Assembly (NCBI RefSeq): GCF_017368475.1
Contig: NZ_JAFNJE010000006.1
Coordinates: 124,001 to 188,000, forward strand
DNA length: 64,000 nt
Source of the DNA: Alteromonas sp. 5E99-2
Lineage (GTDB): Bacteria; Pseudomonadota; Gammaproteobacteria; Enterobacterales; Alteromonadaceae
Reading direction: 5' to 3'
In this document: piece by piece, positions 1 through 9,010 of the stretch
Layout: every line of letters begins with the position of its first letter
How positions within the stretch are numbered: position 1 is the stretch's first letter
The notes under the pieces: model-generated
What the model was told of the DNA's origin: nothing
The model's database searches: none
What the model saw: only the letters and a program-made list of their open reading frames with translations
Made by a program: the position numbers and the translations under genes

Positions 1-375
1 ACAAAAAGGCTGCATCTCCCATGGTGGATGTTAACACCGCAACCACTGAACCAAAGCGCAGGCTACCTCGAGTAAATTGTGTAATAACAACAATCGCTCC
101 CCCGCAACCAGGAAGTGCGCCTAAAAATGCGGAACCGATTAATTCAAACCAAGAGTTGTTTGTAATTACATGTACAGATATTCGGCTTTCCACATAATGC
201 GTAATTAAATAATACAAAGCGAGCGTTGCGGCAACAAATGCCGAGACTTGAAGAAAGGCATCAGACAGCACTGATAATACTATTTTTTGTGTATTAGGTT
301 GAAAGCACAGCACAACCAAAAACGCGGGCAATAACATTCTGCGATACCTAATTTTTAACGACTGGGCAAATACCA
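1..375 (-). CDS. Putative 10-TM heavy-metal exporter (ArsP_2-like), 3' part missing
   Basis: This minus-strand reading frame runs off the left edge of the window, so only the N-terminal part is visible. It encodes hydrophobic segments followed by a glycine/cysteine motif (GALPGCGGAIVV) and then TSTMGDAAFL, a pattern I associate from memory with the putative 10-TM heavy-metal exporter family (Pfam ArsP_2). The start is uncertain. An ATG lies at 337, but the upstream in-frame residues (KRIGNDGVVFAQSLKIRYRR) look like real protein, so I prefer the GTG at 375. The frame stays open to 414 without any ATG. A role in metal export at the inner membrane is a family-level guess; the substrate cannot be seen. 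Confidence 0.55.
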
Positions 376-525
376 CACCGTCGTTTCCAATGCGTTTAAT
401 ATTTAAAATAATCAGTTATCCACTTGGGTTAATTTTGGCGAGCCAAAAACGTTATTTTCAACGTTTAATCAAAGTAAAAAAATCACAATTAACATTTGAA
501 ATTGATAATATGATGACAAGATACA

Positions 526-544
526 AATAAAAACAATTATCATT
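526..544 (+). promoter_or_regulatory. Fur-box-like site upstream of the 596 gene
   Basis: The AT-rich stretch ending in AATTATCATT matches about 12 of 19 positions of the Fur consensus GATAATGATAATCATTATC. A further half-site-like GATAAT lies about 25 bp upstream. It sits roughly 50 bp before the start of the unknown gene at 596. AT-rich background makes chance matches likely, so this is tentative. Confidence 0.4.
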
Positions 545-595
545 TAGATATAAATAATATAGTATTTATACAAATACGCAATCGAGACGTTAATT

Positions 596-985
596 ATGCA
601 AGTGACGTATTTAAGTCGACAAAAAGCTCAGTGGATACAACGCCATCCCGTTAGTGCATTGAACTTTTTAATGAATAGTGAACTTGTTGGTGAATTACAC
701 GCGACCAACGGAGAGTACAAAGATGCCATTGTGCAATATGGCTGTGCCTTTGAGATTGCGTCTATTTTATTGAAAATATATAAATCAAATACGGGTCCGT
801 TACGCAAAAAGATTGCCTCTTTAGCGCTAACCATTTATCGCCTGTGCATACTTAGCCAAACCAAACATCAGCGCAACAGGGTTATCAAACAAGCAATATT
901 TGACCTGTTCCCAAATCAGCCTTTATTAAACCAATCAAGTATAAATACTGCGCTGGAAGCATTAGCCAGCGAAGCAAAAGAATAA
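596..985 (+). CDS. Hypothetical protein next to a siderophore receptor
   Basis: The 129-residue product is predicted to be soluble and mostly alpha-helical, with no signal peptide and no cysteine cluster beyond scattered residues. I do not recognise the family. The pattern of short hydrophobic helices (ALNFLMNSELVGELHA, GCAFEIASILLKIY) could be a helical-repeat fold, but nothing stronger can be said. It precedes the TonB-dependent receptor on the same strand by 122 bp. Both have Fur-box-like sequences upstream, which suggests iron-responsive expression and a possible accessory role in iron uptake. That role is inference from position only. Confidence 0.6.
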   Translation: MQVTYLSRQKAQWIQRHPVSALNFLMNSELVGELHATNGEYKDAIVQYGCAFEIASILLKIYKSNTGPLRKKIASLALTIYRLCILSQTKHQRNRVIKQAIFDLFPNQPLLNQSSINTALEALASEAKE

Positions 986-1060
986 GCATTTGCTCACATT
1001 GAGGGCTATTTCTCGTTTGTTATTGATTAATTTGTGATACTTCTGTTAGAATACGCCGCA

Positions 1061-1079
1061 AATAATAATAACTATCATT
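1061..1079 (+). promoter_or_regulatory. Fur box upstream of the TonB receptor
   Basis: The run of AAT repeats followed by ACTATCATT matches about 13 of 19 positions of the Fur consensus. It lies about 30 bp before the receptor start, where a Fur repressor would cover the promoter. A siderophore receptor is the expected kind of target, and fur itself is in the window. Confidence 0.55.
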
Positions 1080-1107
1080 TGCGTTTAAATTTAACACTCG
1101 AGGATCT

Positions 1108-3546
1108 ATGAATATTTCACTCAACAAAATAACAACAGCGATTTCTTTATCATTAACCTTAGGAATAAGTGCCCCTTTCGCTTTTGCTGCTGACAGCACC
1201 GAAATTAGTGTCGAAAGTACTGAAAAAGAAATGGAAAAAGTCACAGTTTATGGCCGTCACAATAGACTTATACTCGAATCAGGCACTGCTACGAAATCTA
1301 ATTTAAGTTTGCTTGAAACCCCAGCGCCAATAGTTGTTGTTGATGAAATACTTTTGCTCGAACAAGGCCAAAATACCCTTCAAGACGCCATTCGAAATGT
1401 GAGTGGTTTAACCCAAAGTGGAAACAACTACGGTATAGGTGACAACTTATCTCTTCGAGGTTTAGGTGTTAACTTTACCATTGATGGCGTATACGCTGGC
1501 GCTGATTTAGACAACAACTATAACCCTACTCGCTCGCTGACCAATATTGAAAGTATTGAAGTATTAAAAGGGCCAGCTACCGGCTTATATGGTACTGGCG
1601 CTGCTGGGGGGATCATTAATTTAATTGAGAAAAAACCCCAATTTATCCCCTCTTATGAAGCTAGAGCATCAATAGGTAGTTTCGAATCCTATTCCTTATT
1701 TTTTGATGCGACGAACAAAATTAATGACGACCTCGCATACAGATTGGTAGTCAACCACGAAGACTCTGAAGGCTATAGAGATAGAAGCTCAGAGCGTTCT
1801 GAAATATATGCCTCTTTGCGTTACAAAGCGTCAAAAAACCACGAGTTTATTTTTTCTTCAGCTTATATAGATGATGCAATTCAAATCGACTCTATTGGTG
1901 ATCCTGTTCGTTTAATAGACTTATCCTTTTTTAATTTAGACCCAGCTACTATCACTGCTGATGATCTGGCCAATGGCCCTATTGCTGATGGTGGGTTGCA
2001 ACTTACTGACGCCCAGCGTCAAATTCTCGCAGATACAATATTAAGCACAGACGGCGTTCAGCCTTTTGCTTTAGGCGACGACGTAAGCTTAGTGTCTCCA
2101 CTTAGCACGCCAAACGAAGGGGAAGAATTTAGGTTAAAAATCCGCCATGACGCCGATTTGGGCGCCGACTGGTTTCTTACCCAACAACTACTCTATCGTA
2201 CTTACGATAGCGACTATATTCGCCAAACAAGTGCTTACAATTACATCTATGTTGAACGTAATGGTGTAACTAACCTAGAGCCAAGAGCGCCATTAGTTAT
2301 CGATGGTGAACTGTATCCTTATGCTGCCAGAAGACAAGAGTACAGAAATATCACCGCATCTGAAGACACTATTCAGTACTTCTTTGATTTATCAAATAGT
2401 TGGGAACTAAACTCTATCGAAGGTGAACACCTAATTACCTTTAACTATGAAAACCGAGATATTAGCTTTCAACAACTCTCTATATGGGATGGTGACGATT
2501 CAAGAAGCTTTGCTGTTCCCTACATTTTAGACATTCGCAATCCAAACTTCCCTACGGGTAGTTTTGAAGATTTCATCGACGAAGAAAACGGCGAATCTCT
2601 GCGCTCTAAGTACGATAAAACAATACAAGCATGGGGCATTAACTTGCAAGAAGTCGTGCACTTTAATGATGCTTTAATTGGTCGCTTTGCTGTTGCAGTT
2701 AGTGGCGTGAAACAAGAGTACACAAATCTAAGGCTAGACGCTGAAGAACGGGAAGAATTCGATTTTGACGATTCTGGTTTTACCTATAACTTAGGTTTGA
2801 CGTACCGAATTACTGAAGAAATTTCGACATTTGTTAATTTCGCTAAAGGTCGCACGGCGGCAAGTGTGTTGGGCAGCCTTCAAGCTTTTGACAACACTCC
2901 TGACACAGAATCAGAGTCTTTCGATTTAGGCGTAAGGTTCACAGCATTAAATGAGCAGTTGTTAGGGTCAATAGTGATATTTGAAACATCAAGAACGAAC
3001 ATCAGACACTCCAACTTTTTGTTTGAAGACAACCCTGATGATCCAGCGTTTAACACTACAGTACCTGAGTTTTTATTTGATGAAAACGACAGTACACAAG
3101 GTGTTGAACTTGATTTGAATTTTGATATCAATGAACAATGGGCTATGAACGTGAATGCCACTTATCAAGACCCGATTACAGAGCCAGGCAGTGGCAGAGA
3201 AAGCCGTGAAGATGAAGAAACAAAAGGACTTCCAAAGACCTTTGCTCGTGCATGGTTAAGCTACTCAAACAACTTCGGTGTACTTAAAAACCCATTGAAA
3301 TTAAGTTTAGGTATTAGCTATGAAGACGAAAGAAGTATTGATTCTTCTTCCTTTGGCATAGACCGCGCCTATGTAAATTCATACTCAAAATGGGATGCCG
3401 CAGTAAGTTATGAAGGCGACAACTGGAAAGCTCAGCTTAACGTTCGTAACTTAACAGACAAAGACTACTACAGTAATGCATTATTCCTAGGCGGATTGCC
3501 TGGTGCAGAGCGCAATGCGGAACTAACCGTAAATTATTTCTTTTAA
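1108..3546 (+). CDS. TonB-dependent siderophore receptor
   Basis: This is an 812-residue outer-membrane receptor that would import ferric siderophores using TonB energy. A signal peptide (about residues 1-27, ending AFA) is followed by a short charged stretch and a plug domain (about 60-170). The plug contains DNLSLRGLGVNFTIDGVYAG and IESIEVLKGPATGLYGTGAAGGIINL, which are typical of the FhuA-like siderophore receptor family. The rest is a beta-barrel that ends in NLTDKDYYSNALFLGG and a terminal Phe, the outer-membrane insertion signal. The length fits the family. A Fur-box-like site lies just upstream and a hairpin follows the stop codon. The siderophore cannot be assigned from sequence. Confidence 0.92.
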   Translation: MNISLNKITTAISLSLTLGISAPFAFAADSTEISVESTEKEMEKVTVYGRHNRLILESGTATKSNLSLLETPAPIVVVDEILLLEQGQNTLQDAIRNVSGLTQSGNNYGIGDNLSLRGLGVNFTIDGVYAGADLDNNYNPTRSLTNIESIEVLKGPATGLYGTGAAGGIINLIEKKPQFIPSYEARASIGSFESYSLFFDATNKINDDLAYRLVVNHEDSEGYRDRSSERSEIYASLRYKASKNHEFIFSSAYIDDAIQIDSIGDPVRLIDLSFFNLDPATITADDLANGPIADGGLQLTDAQRQILADTILSTDGVQPFALGDDVSLVSPLSTPNEGEEFRLKIRHDADLGADWFLTQQLLYRTYDSDYIRQTSAYNYIYVERNGVTNLEPRAPLVIDGELYPYAARRQEYRNITASEDTIQYFFDLSNSWELNSIEGEHLITFNYENRDISFQQLSIWDGDDSRSFAVPYILDIRNPNFPTGSFEDFIDEENGESLRSKYDKTIQAWGINLQEVVHFNDALIGRFAVAVSGVKQEYTNLRLDAEEREEFDFDDSGFTYNLGLTYRITEEISTFVNFAKGRTAASVLGSLQAFDNTPDTESESFDLGVRFTALNEQLLGSIVIFETSRTNIRHSNFLFEDNPDDPAFNTTVPEFLFDENDSTQGVELDLNFDINEQWAMNVNATYQDPITEPGSGRESREDEETKGLPKTFARAWLSYSNNFGVLKNPLKLSLGISYEDERSIDSSSFGIDRAYVNSYSKWDAAVSYEGDNWKAQLNVRNLTDKDYYSNALFLGGLPGAERNAELTVNYFF

Positions 3547-3571
3547 TCATTAAGGTTATAAGTAACATCAC

Positions 3572-3598
3572 AGTATGCCCGTATAATACGGGCATACT
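3572..3598 (+). terminator. Terminator hairpin after the TonB receptor
   Basis: A 13-bp perfect inverted repeat (AGTATGCCCGTAT and its complement) is separated by a single base and followed by TTT. It starts 26 bp after the receptor stop codon and probably ends that transcript. Confidence 0.7.
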
Positions 3599-3747
3599 TT
3601 CCACTAAAGATCATGCTATTTACCATCCGCTAAAATCATTGAAACTATTGAAGTATTTATGGAAGATACACCCGTTTTACACTACCGAATAAAAGACAAA
3701 AAAATGAGGGATTCCCAAAAGAGTTACTTGTTTAAGTGCAAACAAGC

Positions 3748-4158
3748 TTATTCAACAAATTTACAAAAACCATACCCCAAGGTTTCTCCATCCCTACACA
3801 AGTAGTTAAACTTTTTATAAAACCCCTCTTTACCTTTTGCCGCAAGTAAACCAACAGTGGCATTGGGTAGAGCGTTTTTTTCTAGATAAGATTCAATATA
3901 CTGCATAATTTTTGCACCTATCCCCCGCCCCTGATACTCGGGAAGTACAATGACATCTTGAATGTAAAAGTACATGGCTCCATCACCAATTACTCTTCCA
4001 GTTGCAATTAAACGCTTACCATCATAATACGAGACCCAAAAAAGACTATTTTGAACACTTCTTGTAGTCGTTTTTCGATCACAATTCCTCCACCCTATAC
4101 TTTTTCTTATCAACATGAAGTCTTCAATGTTAGGCTGAGAAAAAATTAAATTAAACAT
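3748..4158 (-). CDS. GNAT family N-acetyltransferase
   Basis: The 136-residue protein carries the acetyl-CoA binding signature of the GNAT fold, VLPEYQGRGIGAKIM, at about residues 74-88, preceded by the beta-strand YFYIQDVIV. It would transfer an acetyl group from acetyl-CoA to an amine; the substrate is unknown. The C-terminal part (GFYKKFNYLCRDGETLGYGF) matches the usual beta-strand 5 and helix 4 region. It stands alone between the receptor and fur, read in the opposite direction to both. Confidence 0.85.
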   Translation of the reverse strand: MFNLIFSQPNIEDFMLIRKSIGWRNCDRKTTTRSVQNSLFWVSYYDGKRLIATGRVIGDGAMYFYIQDVIVLPEYQGRGIGAKIMQYIESYLEKNALPNATVGLLAAKGKEGFYKKFNYLCRDGETLGYGFCKFVE

Positions 4159-4350
4159 ATGAGCTTAAATCTCGTGTACCAATTAAACGAAAACACACCA
4201 TGACGCATGCTAATAGTAATAAATAAATTCAAATAATGAACTATCCTAAGTATAGTAATGACATTAGTTTTTGCTTTATGAAACTAAAACGTTAAAACTT
4301 TGCTATCATAGCTATTAATGTCGTTATTCACTCGAGATCGCTGACGAATT

Positions 4351-4773
4351 ATGGACCAAAATAAAGAACTTAAAAAAGCGGGCCTAAAAGTTACACTGCC
4401 CCGTTTAAAAATATTAGAAATACTACAAAAACCAGACAACCAGCATATTAGTGCCGAAGACGTATATAAGTTACTAATAGAACAAGGTGAAGAAATTGGT
4501 TTAGCAACGGTTTATCGTGTCCTTAACCAATTTGACGATGCCGGCATTCTAAACAGACATCACTTTGAAGGTGGAAAATCTGTCTTTGAAATTAGCCACA
4601 AAGCACACCACGACCATTTAGTATGCCTAAAATGCGGTAAAGTGATTGAGTTTGAAGATCCAATCATTGAAGATCGCCAAGAACAAATAGCGAAAAAACA
4701 CAATATCAAGCTTACTCACCACAGCTTATATTTGTATGGTGAGTGTACCGATGGCGATTGTCAGCCTGATTAA
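4351..4773 (+). CDS. fur: Ferric uptake regulator Fur
   Basis: The 140-residue protein is the iron-sensing repressor Fur. An N-terminal winged helix (about 1-80, with GLATVYRVLNQFDDAGIL) binds DNA. The metal-binding part shows HHDH (86-89), C92 and C95, and a C-terminal C132/C137 pair in ECTDGDC, as in zinc-containing gammaproteobacterial Fur. The length is close to the usual 148 or so. Its stop codon overlaps the end of the convergent aminotransferase gene by 4 bp. It would be expected to act on the Fur-box-like sites found at 526 and 1061. Confidence 0.95.
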   Translation: MDQNKELKKAGLKVTLPRLKILEILQKPDNQHISAEDVYKLLIEQGEEIGLATVYRVLNQFDDAGILNRHHFEGGKSVFEISHKAHHDHLVCLKCGKVIEFEDPIIEDRQEQIAKKHNIKLTHHSLYLYGECTDGDCQPD

Positions 4774-5636
4774 TCGTATTTGATTTTAGAGAGAGCAATT
4801 ATCGCTCTCTCCCATATTTCCCCAGCTTTTCCATCAGCAATAACACGACCATTGACACGGGTTACCGGCGCAATTTCTTTAGTAGAGCTAGTTAACCAAA
4901 CTTCGTCTGCTGAATACAGAGTCTCTAAATCGAAAAATTGCTCTTCAACCTGTATATCTGTGTGCTCTTGAATTGCTTTAATCACCAACTGCCGCGTAAT
5001 ACCAGGTAGTAATTGATTATCTAAAGGCGCAGTTAAAACCACACCATTTACAACTACAAAAACATTACAGGCACTGGCTTCTGTTACTTCATTGTTACCG
5101 TTATACAAAATAGTTTCGCTATAACCACCGTCAGCCCCTTCTTGAAAATGCAGTACATTTCCTAACAGTGAGGTTGATTTAATATGGCAACGACGCCAGC
5201 GTAAATCTTGCTCAACTCCCACTTCCAAGCCTTTCACCAATGTTCGATCCTGCACCGGTGGAGAAGCCATTTCGAACATAAACGCAAATTGCGTGGGCGC
5301 TATATTTTGTGGAAAACTATGGTGACGCTTGATATCAGCACCGCGAGTAATTTGAATATATAGCCCCTGGTAGGGGCAGTCTTCACTGGTGTTTTTTTCT
5401 ATAATCTCGGCAATGATAGTGCGTATAGAAAGCAAAGCCTTATCAGTATCAATGCCAATAGCACTTAACCCTGATTGCAAACGTTCAATATGTGCTTCTA
5501 AAGCAATGGGCTTACTGTGATGCACAGGAATAACTTCGTAAATGCCATCGCCAAACAAGAACCCTCGGTCCAAGACATTCACTTTAGTCTCTTCAAGTGG
5601 AGACCATTGTCCATTTAAATATGCAATATTGTTCAT
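4770..5636 (-). CDS. Class IV aminotransferase (D-amino acid aminotransferase-like)
   Basis: The 288-residue PLP enzyme belongs to fold type IV (D-alanine/branched-chain/aminodeoxychorismate group). It shows NVLDRGFLFGDGIYEVIPV near the N terminus, the likely PLP lysine in CHIKSTSLLGNVL, and the ETILYNGNNEVTEAS and TSSTKEIAPVTRV motifs. The overall pattern is closest to D-amino acid aminotransferase (Dat). Its start overlaps the stop of pxpC by 4 bp (ATGA-type junction), so it is the last gene of the pxpABC operon. That position suggests it handles glutamate-family or D-amino acids linked to 5-oxoproline turnover, which is inference. Confidence 0.85.
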   Translation of the reverse strand: MNNIAYLNGQWSPLEETKVNVLDRGFLFGDGIYEVIPVHHSKPIALEAHIERLQSGLSAIGIDTDKALLSIRTIIAEIIEKNTSEDCPYQGLYIQITRGADIKRHHSFPQNIAPTQFAFMFEMASPPVQDRTLVKGLEVGVEQDLRWRRCHIKSTSLLGNVLHFQEGADGGYSETILYNGNNEVTEASACNVFVVVNGVVLTAPLDNQLLPGITRQLVIKAIQEHTDIQVEEQFFDLETLYSADEVWLTSSTKEIAPVTRVNGRVIADGKAGEIWERAIIALSKIKYD

Positions 5637-6559
5637 ACCTGACTCTCAGTAATTAATCGATTCATTTTTTGTTTTTGCAAACGCATTAGGTTTCGCGCTT
5701 GGTAAACGTCAATAGGACTAAAATGTAACTTTTCACCTGGTAAGGCTTGTACCAAACGTGGAATATCCACCGCTGCAACGGCACCAATTTTAGGGTAGCC
5801 CCCTAAGGTTTGACGATCTGCCAGCATCACAATGGGTTGTCCGTTAGGCGGAATTTGAATCGCTCCTTTATCAAGTCCTTCAGAGTATAGACTTGTACTG
5901 GGTAACGAAAGTGGTTTTCCTTCAAGACGGTACCCCATACGATTACTGTTAGGTGACACTTGATATGTTTGATTAAAAAACTGGGCCAGCACAGCGCCTG
6001 ACATACTGTTTCCTTGATAACCGACAATCACCCGAAGCGGTTTGTTCAACGAATAATCAGGGCTAGGTAAGCTCACTTCCTCCACATCTTGTTTCGATGT
6101 GTTTTTTGACGTATTTGTTGACAACAAGGATTGCCCTTTTTGTAGCGGCTTAATCCCCATCAATGTGTTATCCGTTACGCCAAAACCGCCTTCAATAGCG
6201 AAATAATAACGCTGTCCTAACTGCCCATTTTTATTCGGCTTTATTGTAATTTCACTGTTTTTTGCAACAAATAATGAGGCCCAAGCCAATACTTCATTAC
6301 CATTAACATACACACTGACGTTAGGACCCGTTACCGCTATATAAGTGTCTTGCAAGGCTGTTAAGGTTATTTCGCCTATGCCTTCTAAGGTAAACGACTG
6401 TGCACATAATTCATTGCCTAATAATAAATTAGCACAACTAAATGCTTGTTCGTCCATTGGTCCAGCTACCGTTATGCCTTGATGCTGAAAACCGCGATTT
6501 CCACTATTTACCAGTAAACTCAATAGGCCAGTATTGTCTAGTTTAACTATTGGCTTCAT
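5633..6559 (-). CDS. pxpC: 5-oxoprolinase subunit C
   Basis: This is the biotin-dependent-carboxyltransferase-like subunit of the ATP-dependent 5-oxoprolinase PxpABC, which opens 5-oxoproline to glutamate in the cytoplasm. Family features visible are GNRGFQHQGITVAGPMDEQAF near the start, FAIEGGFGV, YQGNSMSGAV, SNRMGYRLEG and the C-terminal ADRQTLGGYPKIGAVA. The frame extends upstream to 6634. However, the ATG at 6559 has a GAAGGA ribosome site about 10 bp before it and gives the usual length (308 aa) and N terminus. It overlaps the end of pxpB by 17 bp, suggesting translational coupling. Confidence 0.92.
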   Translation of the reverse strand: MKPIVKLDNTGLLSLLVNSGNRGFQHQGITVAGPMDEQAFSCANLLLGNELCAQSFTLEGIGEITLTALQDTYIAVTGPNVSVYVNGNEVLAWASLFVAKNSEITIKPNKNGQLGQRYYFAIEGGFGVTDNTLMGIKPLQKGQSLLSTNTSKNTSKQDVEEVSLPSPDYSLNKPLRVIVGYQGNSMSGAVLAQFFNQTYQVSPNSNRMGYRLEGKPLSLPSTSLYSEGLDKGAIQIPPNGQPIVMLADRQTLGGYPKIGAVAAVDIPRLVQALPGEKLHFSPIDVYQARNLMRLQKQKMNRLITESQV

Positions 6560-7259
6560 ACCAGGGCATTCCTTCACGTTTTTTATATTCATTGGCGTCG
6601 ATAACTTCAAAGCCCACCTGTTGCCCAACATCAAAGGGAGACACTTTTTTATACTCAGGCGTCACTAAATTCAAAGGGCAGTAACCAACAATATTCCAAC
6701 CACCTGGCGATGATGCTGGGTAAATAGCTGTTTGTGCGTCGGCTATGGCGACAGCCCCCTTGGGTACACTAACTCTGGGTGTGTTTTTTCGTGGCACTGC
6801 TAATTGTTCAGGAACAAAGCCCATGTAGGCAAACCCTGGTGCAAACCCTACGGCATAAACTTGATAACAAGATGAGCTGTGTAAACCCACCACCTCGTCT
6901 TTACTCAATTGAGTACGTTTAGCGATATCGGCTAAATCATTCTCGCTATCAAGAGAATAGCAAATAGGTAGAGTTAACCGGTTGATATCCGTACTTATAT
7001 CAGTCTTGATCTTTAATGAAGACAACCACTGGAAGACGTCGTGTTGGTCAACATTCATTCCGTCAAAATGCAACATAACACTGTCATAAGAAGGGACAAC
7101 GTCATACAACCAGTTAGGTCGCTGTTGATTAAAAGCACTTTGGGTAAAGGCTCTGCATACGCTATTTTTTTCGCTGATGTCTCCACTGCGTGCATACAAG
7201 ATAACTGCACCTTCTCCTACACAGTGAAATTCAAAAAGGTCGTTGGTGTTATTTTTCAT
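6543..7259 (-). CDS. pxpB: 5-oxoprolinase subunit B
   Basis: This is the 238-residue KipI/PxpB subunit of 5-oxoprolinase. The diagnostic stretches are VYAVGFAPGFAYMGFVPEQLAVPRK and AIADAQTAIYPASSPGGWNIVGY, the allophanate-hydrolase subunit 1-like core. It forms a heterodimer with PxpC that works with PxpA. Its start overlaps the end of pxpA by 11 bp and its end overlaps pxpC by 17 bp, so the three subunits are translated from one mRNA. Confidence 0.93.
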   Translation of the reverse strand: MKNNTNDLFEFHCVGEGAVILYARSGDISEKNSVCRAFTQSAFNQQRPNWLYDVVPSYDSVMLHFDGMNVDQHDVFQWLSSLKIKTDISTDINRLTLPICYSLDSENDLADIAKRTQLSKDEVVGLHSSSCYQVYAVGFAPGFAYMGFVPEQLAVPRKNTPRVSVPKGAVAIADAQTAIYPASSPGGWNIVGYCPLNLVTPEYKKVSPFDVGQQVGFEVIDANEYKKREGMPWYEANS

Positions 7260-7965
7260 TAGGGATCAAAGCTCGTATCGATTTAACCATAGCAATTGCC
7301 GAAGGCGAATCACCATGCACACAAATAGAATCTACAGGAAACGGGCTCCCACCACTAATGAAATTTTTCGCTTGGGCAATAGCGTCAGTTTCGCTTAACA
7401 CAGCATCGGATTGAGAACGAGCCGTCAGTGCTCCTTCTTCGGTATAACGTCTATCAGCAAAGGCTTCAAACCTGAGTTTTATTCCTAACTTTTCAGCTTT
7501 TTCTTGAAAGTCTTTATAATTTGGCGTAGCTAAAATCATTAAATCAAGACTATTTGGCAACTTAGACACTGCCTGCAAAACCGTATTGAAGATAGCTTCA
7601 TCTTTCATCATATCGTTGTATAAGGCGCCATGGGGCTTTATATAACTCACCGCAATTCCATGTATTTTAGCTAACCCTACCAAGGCACTCACCTGATACA
7701 AAATGCAGGCTTCAAGTTCTTCCGCTGACATTGCCATACTGCGACGTCCAAAGCCTTGGCGGTCTGGGTATGACGGGTGTGCCCCTACACTGACATTGTG
7801 CTGCGCACATAAGGATAACGAGTCCATTAACGTGGTAGGATCACCGCCGTGAAAGCCACAGGCAATGTTTGCTTGGTCAATAAGAGGAATAATAATCCGC
7901 TCATCCGTTAAGGTATATACGCTATACCCTTCACCTAAATCACTATTTAATGCTATTTGTTGCAC
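7249..7965 (-). CDS. pxpA: 5-oxoprolinase subunit A
   Basis: This 238-residue LamB/YcsF family protein is the catalytic-partner subunit of 5-oxoprolinase. Its start, ALNSDLGEGYS, and the motifs NIACGFHGGDPTTLM, SVGAHPSYPDRQGFGRRSM, YIKPHGALYND and SICVHGDSPSAI are all standard for the family. It is the first gene of the pxpA-pxpB-pxpC-aminotransferase operon. The length is slightly short of the usual 245-255 but all conserved blocks are present. Confidence 0.94.
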   Translation of the reverse strand: MQQIALNSDLGEGYSVYTLTDERIIIPLIDQANIACGFHGGDPTTLMDSLSLCAQHNVSVGAHPSYPDRQGFGRRSMAMSAEELEACILYQVSALVGLAKIHGIAVSYIKPHGALYNDMMKDEAIFNTVLQAVSKLPNSLDLMILATPNYKDFQEKAEKLGIKLRFEAFADRRYTEEGALTARSQSDAVLSETDAIAQAKNFISGGSPFPVDSICVHGDSPSAIAMVKSIRALIPNEK

Positions 7966-8037
7966 CTATCTCACCGTTTTCATGTGGTTTTTGGTAGTAT
8001 AACGTTTTAACTCGTTATGCTTAAGCCTTAGGTTTTT

Positions 8038-8886
8038 ATGTTTACTGAAAACACATCTGAATTACACATTGGTTCTATTGTCGAACTATCTATTGAAGAA
8101 TCTCTTCCTACTGGATATTGGTTGTCAGTAAGCAGCGAGCAACGGTTGTTTTTACCTATAGAAAATTGCCCGCAAGCCACCACGGACAAGGTAAAGGTGT
8201 TTATCACTGTTGATAAAAACGGCCAAAAAATCGCAGACGCACAATTACCAAAATCGGAATTGGATAAAGCAACAGTATTAACAGCGAAAGATGCCACCGA
8301 CACCGGCGCATTTTTTGATTGGGGAACCAGTCGCGACTTATACGTACCGCAAAAATGGCAGGAATCCCCCGTTAATCCGGGTATGGATTACTTGGTTGTG
8401 CCTTTTGTTGATGAAAAATCTCAGCGTATTGTAGGCTGCACTAAGCTTAAGCACTTTTACCCTGAAACCAATGAATGGCTAAAACCCAAACAAACTGTTT
8501 CTCTACAAGTATTTGCTAAAACTGATTTGGGTTACAAAATGCTCATTGACGAGAGCACACTGGGTTTGTTGTTTCACAGTGACGTACATGTTGCATTGCG
8601 TATCGGCGACAAACTACAAGGCAGTATTAAAGAGATTCGAGACGATGGCAAAATAAACTTATCTATTGGCCCACAATCAAAAGACACTCGGAAATCTTTA
8701 GCACAAGCCATACTCGACGATTTAGAAGCCCATGATGGCTTATCTACGTTAACAGATAAAAGCTCACCTGAAGAAATATATGAACACTTTAAAGTCAGTA
8801 AAGCGGCGTATAAAAAAGCACTGGGTAACCTTTTTAGAAATAAAAAGGTATTGCTTGAGAAAGGTATTGTTAAGTTAAACAAATAA
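8038..8886 (+). CDS. S1-domain RNA-binding protein, CvfB/YitL family
   Basis: The 282-residue protein fits the CvfB family: two or three S1-like OB folds followed by a winged helix. The S1-like block (IGDKLQGSIKEIRDDGKINLSI, about 190-215) and the C-terminal ending SPEEIYEHFKVSKAAYKKALGNLFRNKKVLLEKGIVKL are characteristic. CvfB proteins bind RNA and affect post-transcriptional regulation in some bacteria; the exact role here is unknown. It is a single gene diverging from pxpA, separated by 72 bp. Confidence 0.88.
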   Translation: MFTENTSELHIGSIVELSIEESLPTGYWLSVSSEQRLFLPIENCPQATTDKVKVFITVDKNGQKIADAQLPKSELDKATVLTAKDATDTGAFFDWGTSRDLYVPQKWQESPVNPGMDYLVVPFVDEKSQRIVGCTKLKHFYPETNEWLKPKQTVSLQVFAKTDLGYKMLIDESTLGLLFHSDVHVALRIGDKLQGSIKEIRDDGKINLSIGPQSKDTRKSLAQAILDDLEAHDGLSTLTDKSSPEEIYEHFKVSKAAYKKALGNLFRNKKVLLEKGIVKLNK

Positions 8887-9010
8887 CAAATTGTGAAGTG
8901 CAAGGTGTAAAAGTCATGTAATAGTGATTCTATTGCTGGCTTTTACAACGCATTAATTCGCACTTCTAGCAGTATTGAGCGCCGTATATTAAACAGCAAT
9001 TCAGGTTAAT

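Noticed and set aside
8906-8947. TGTAAAAG/CTTTTACA hairpin after the CvfB gene as a terminator
   Set aside because: The loop is about 26 bases and the stem only 8, so it is unlikely to be an intrinsic terminator.
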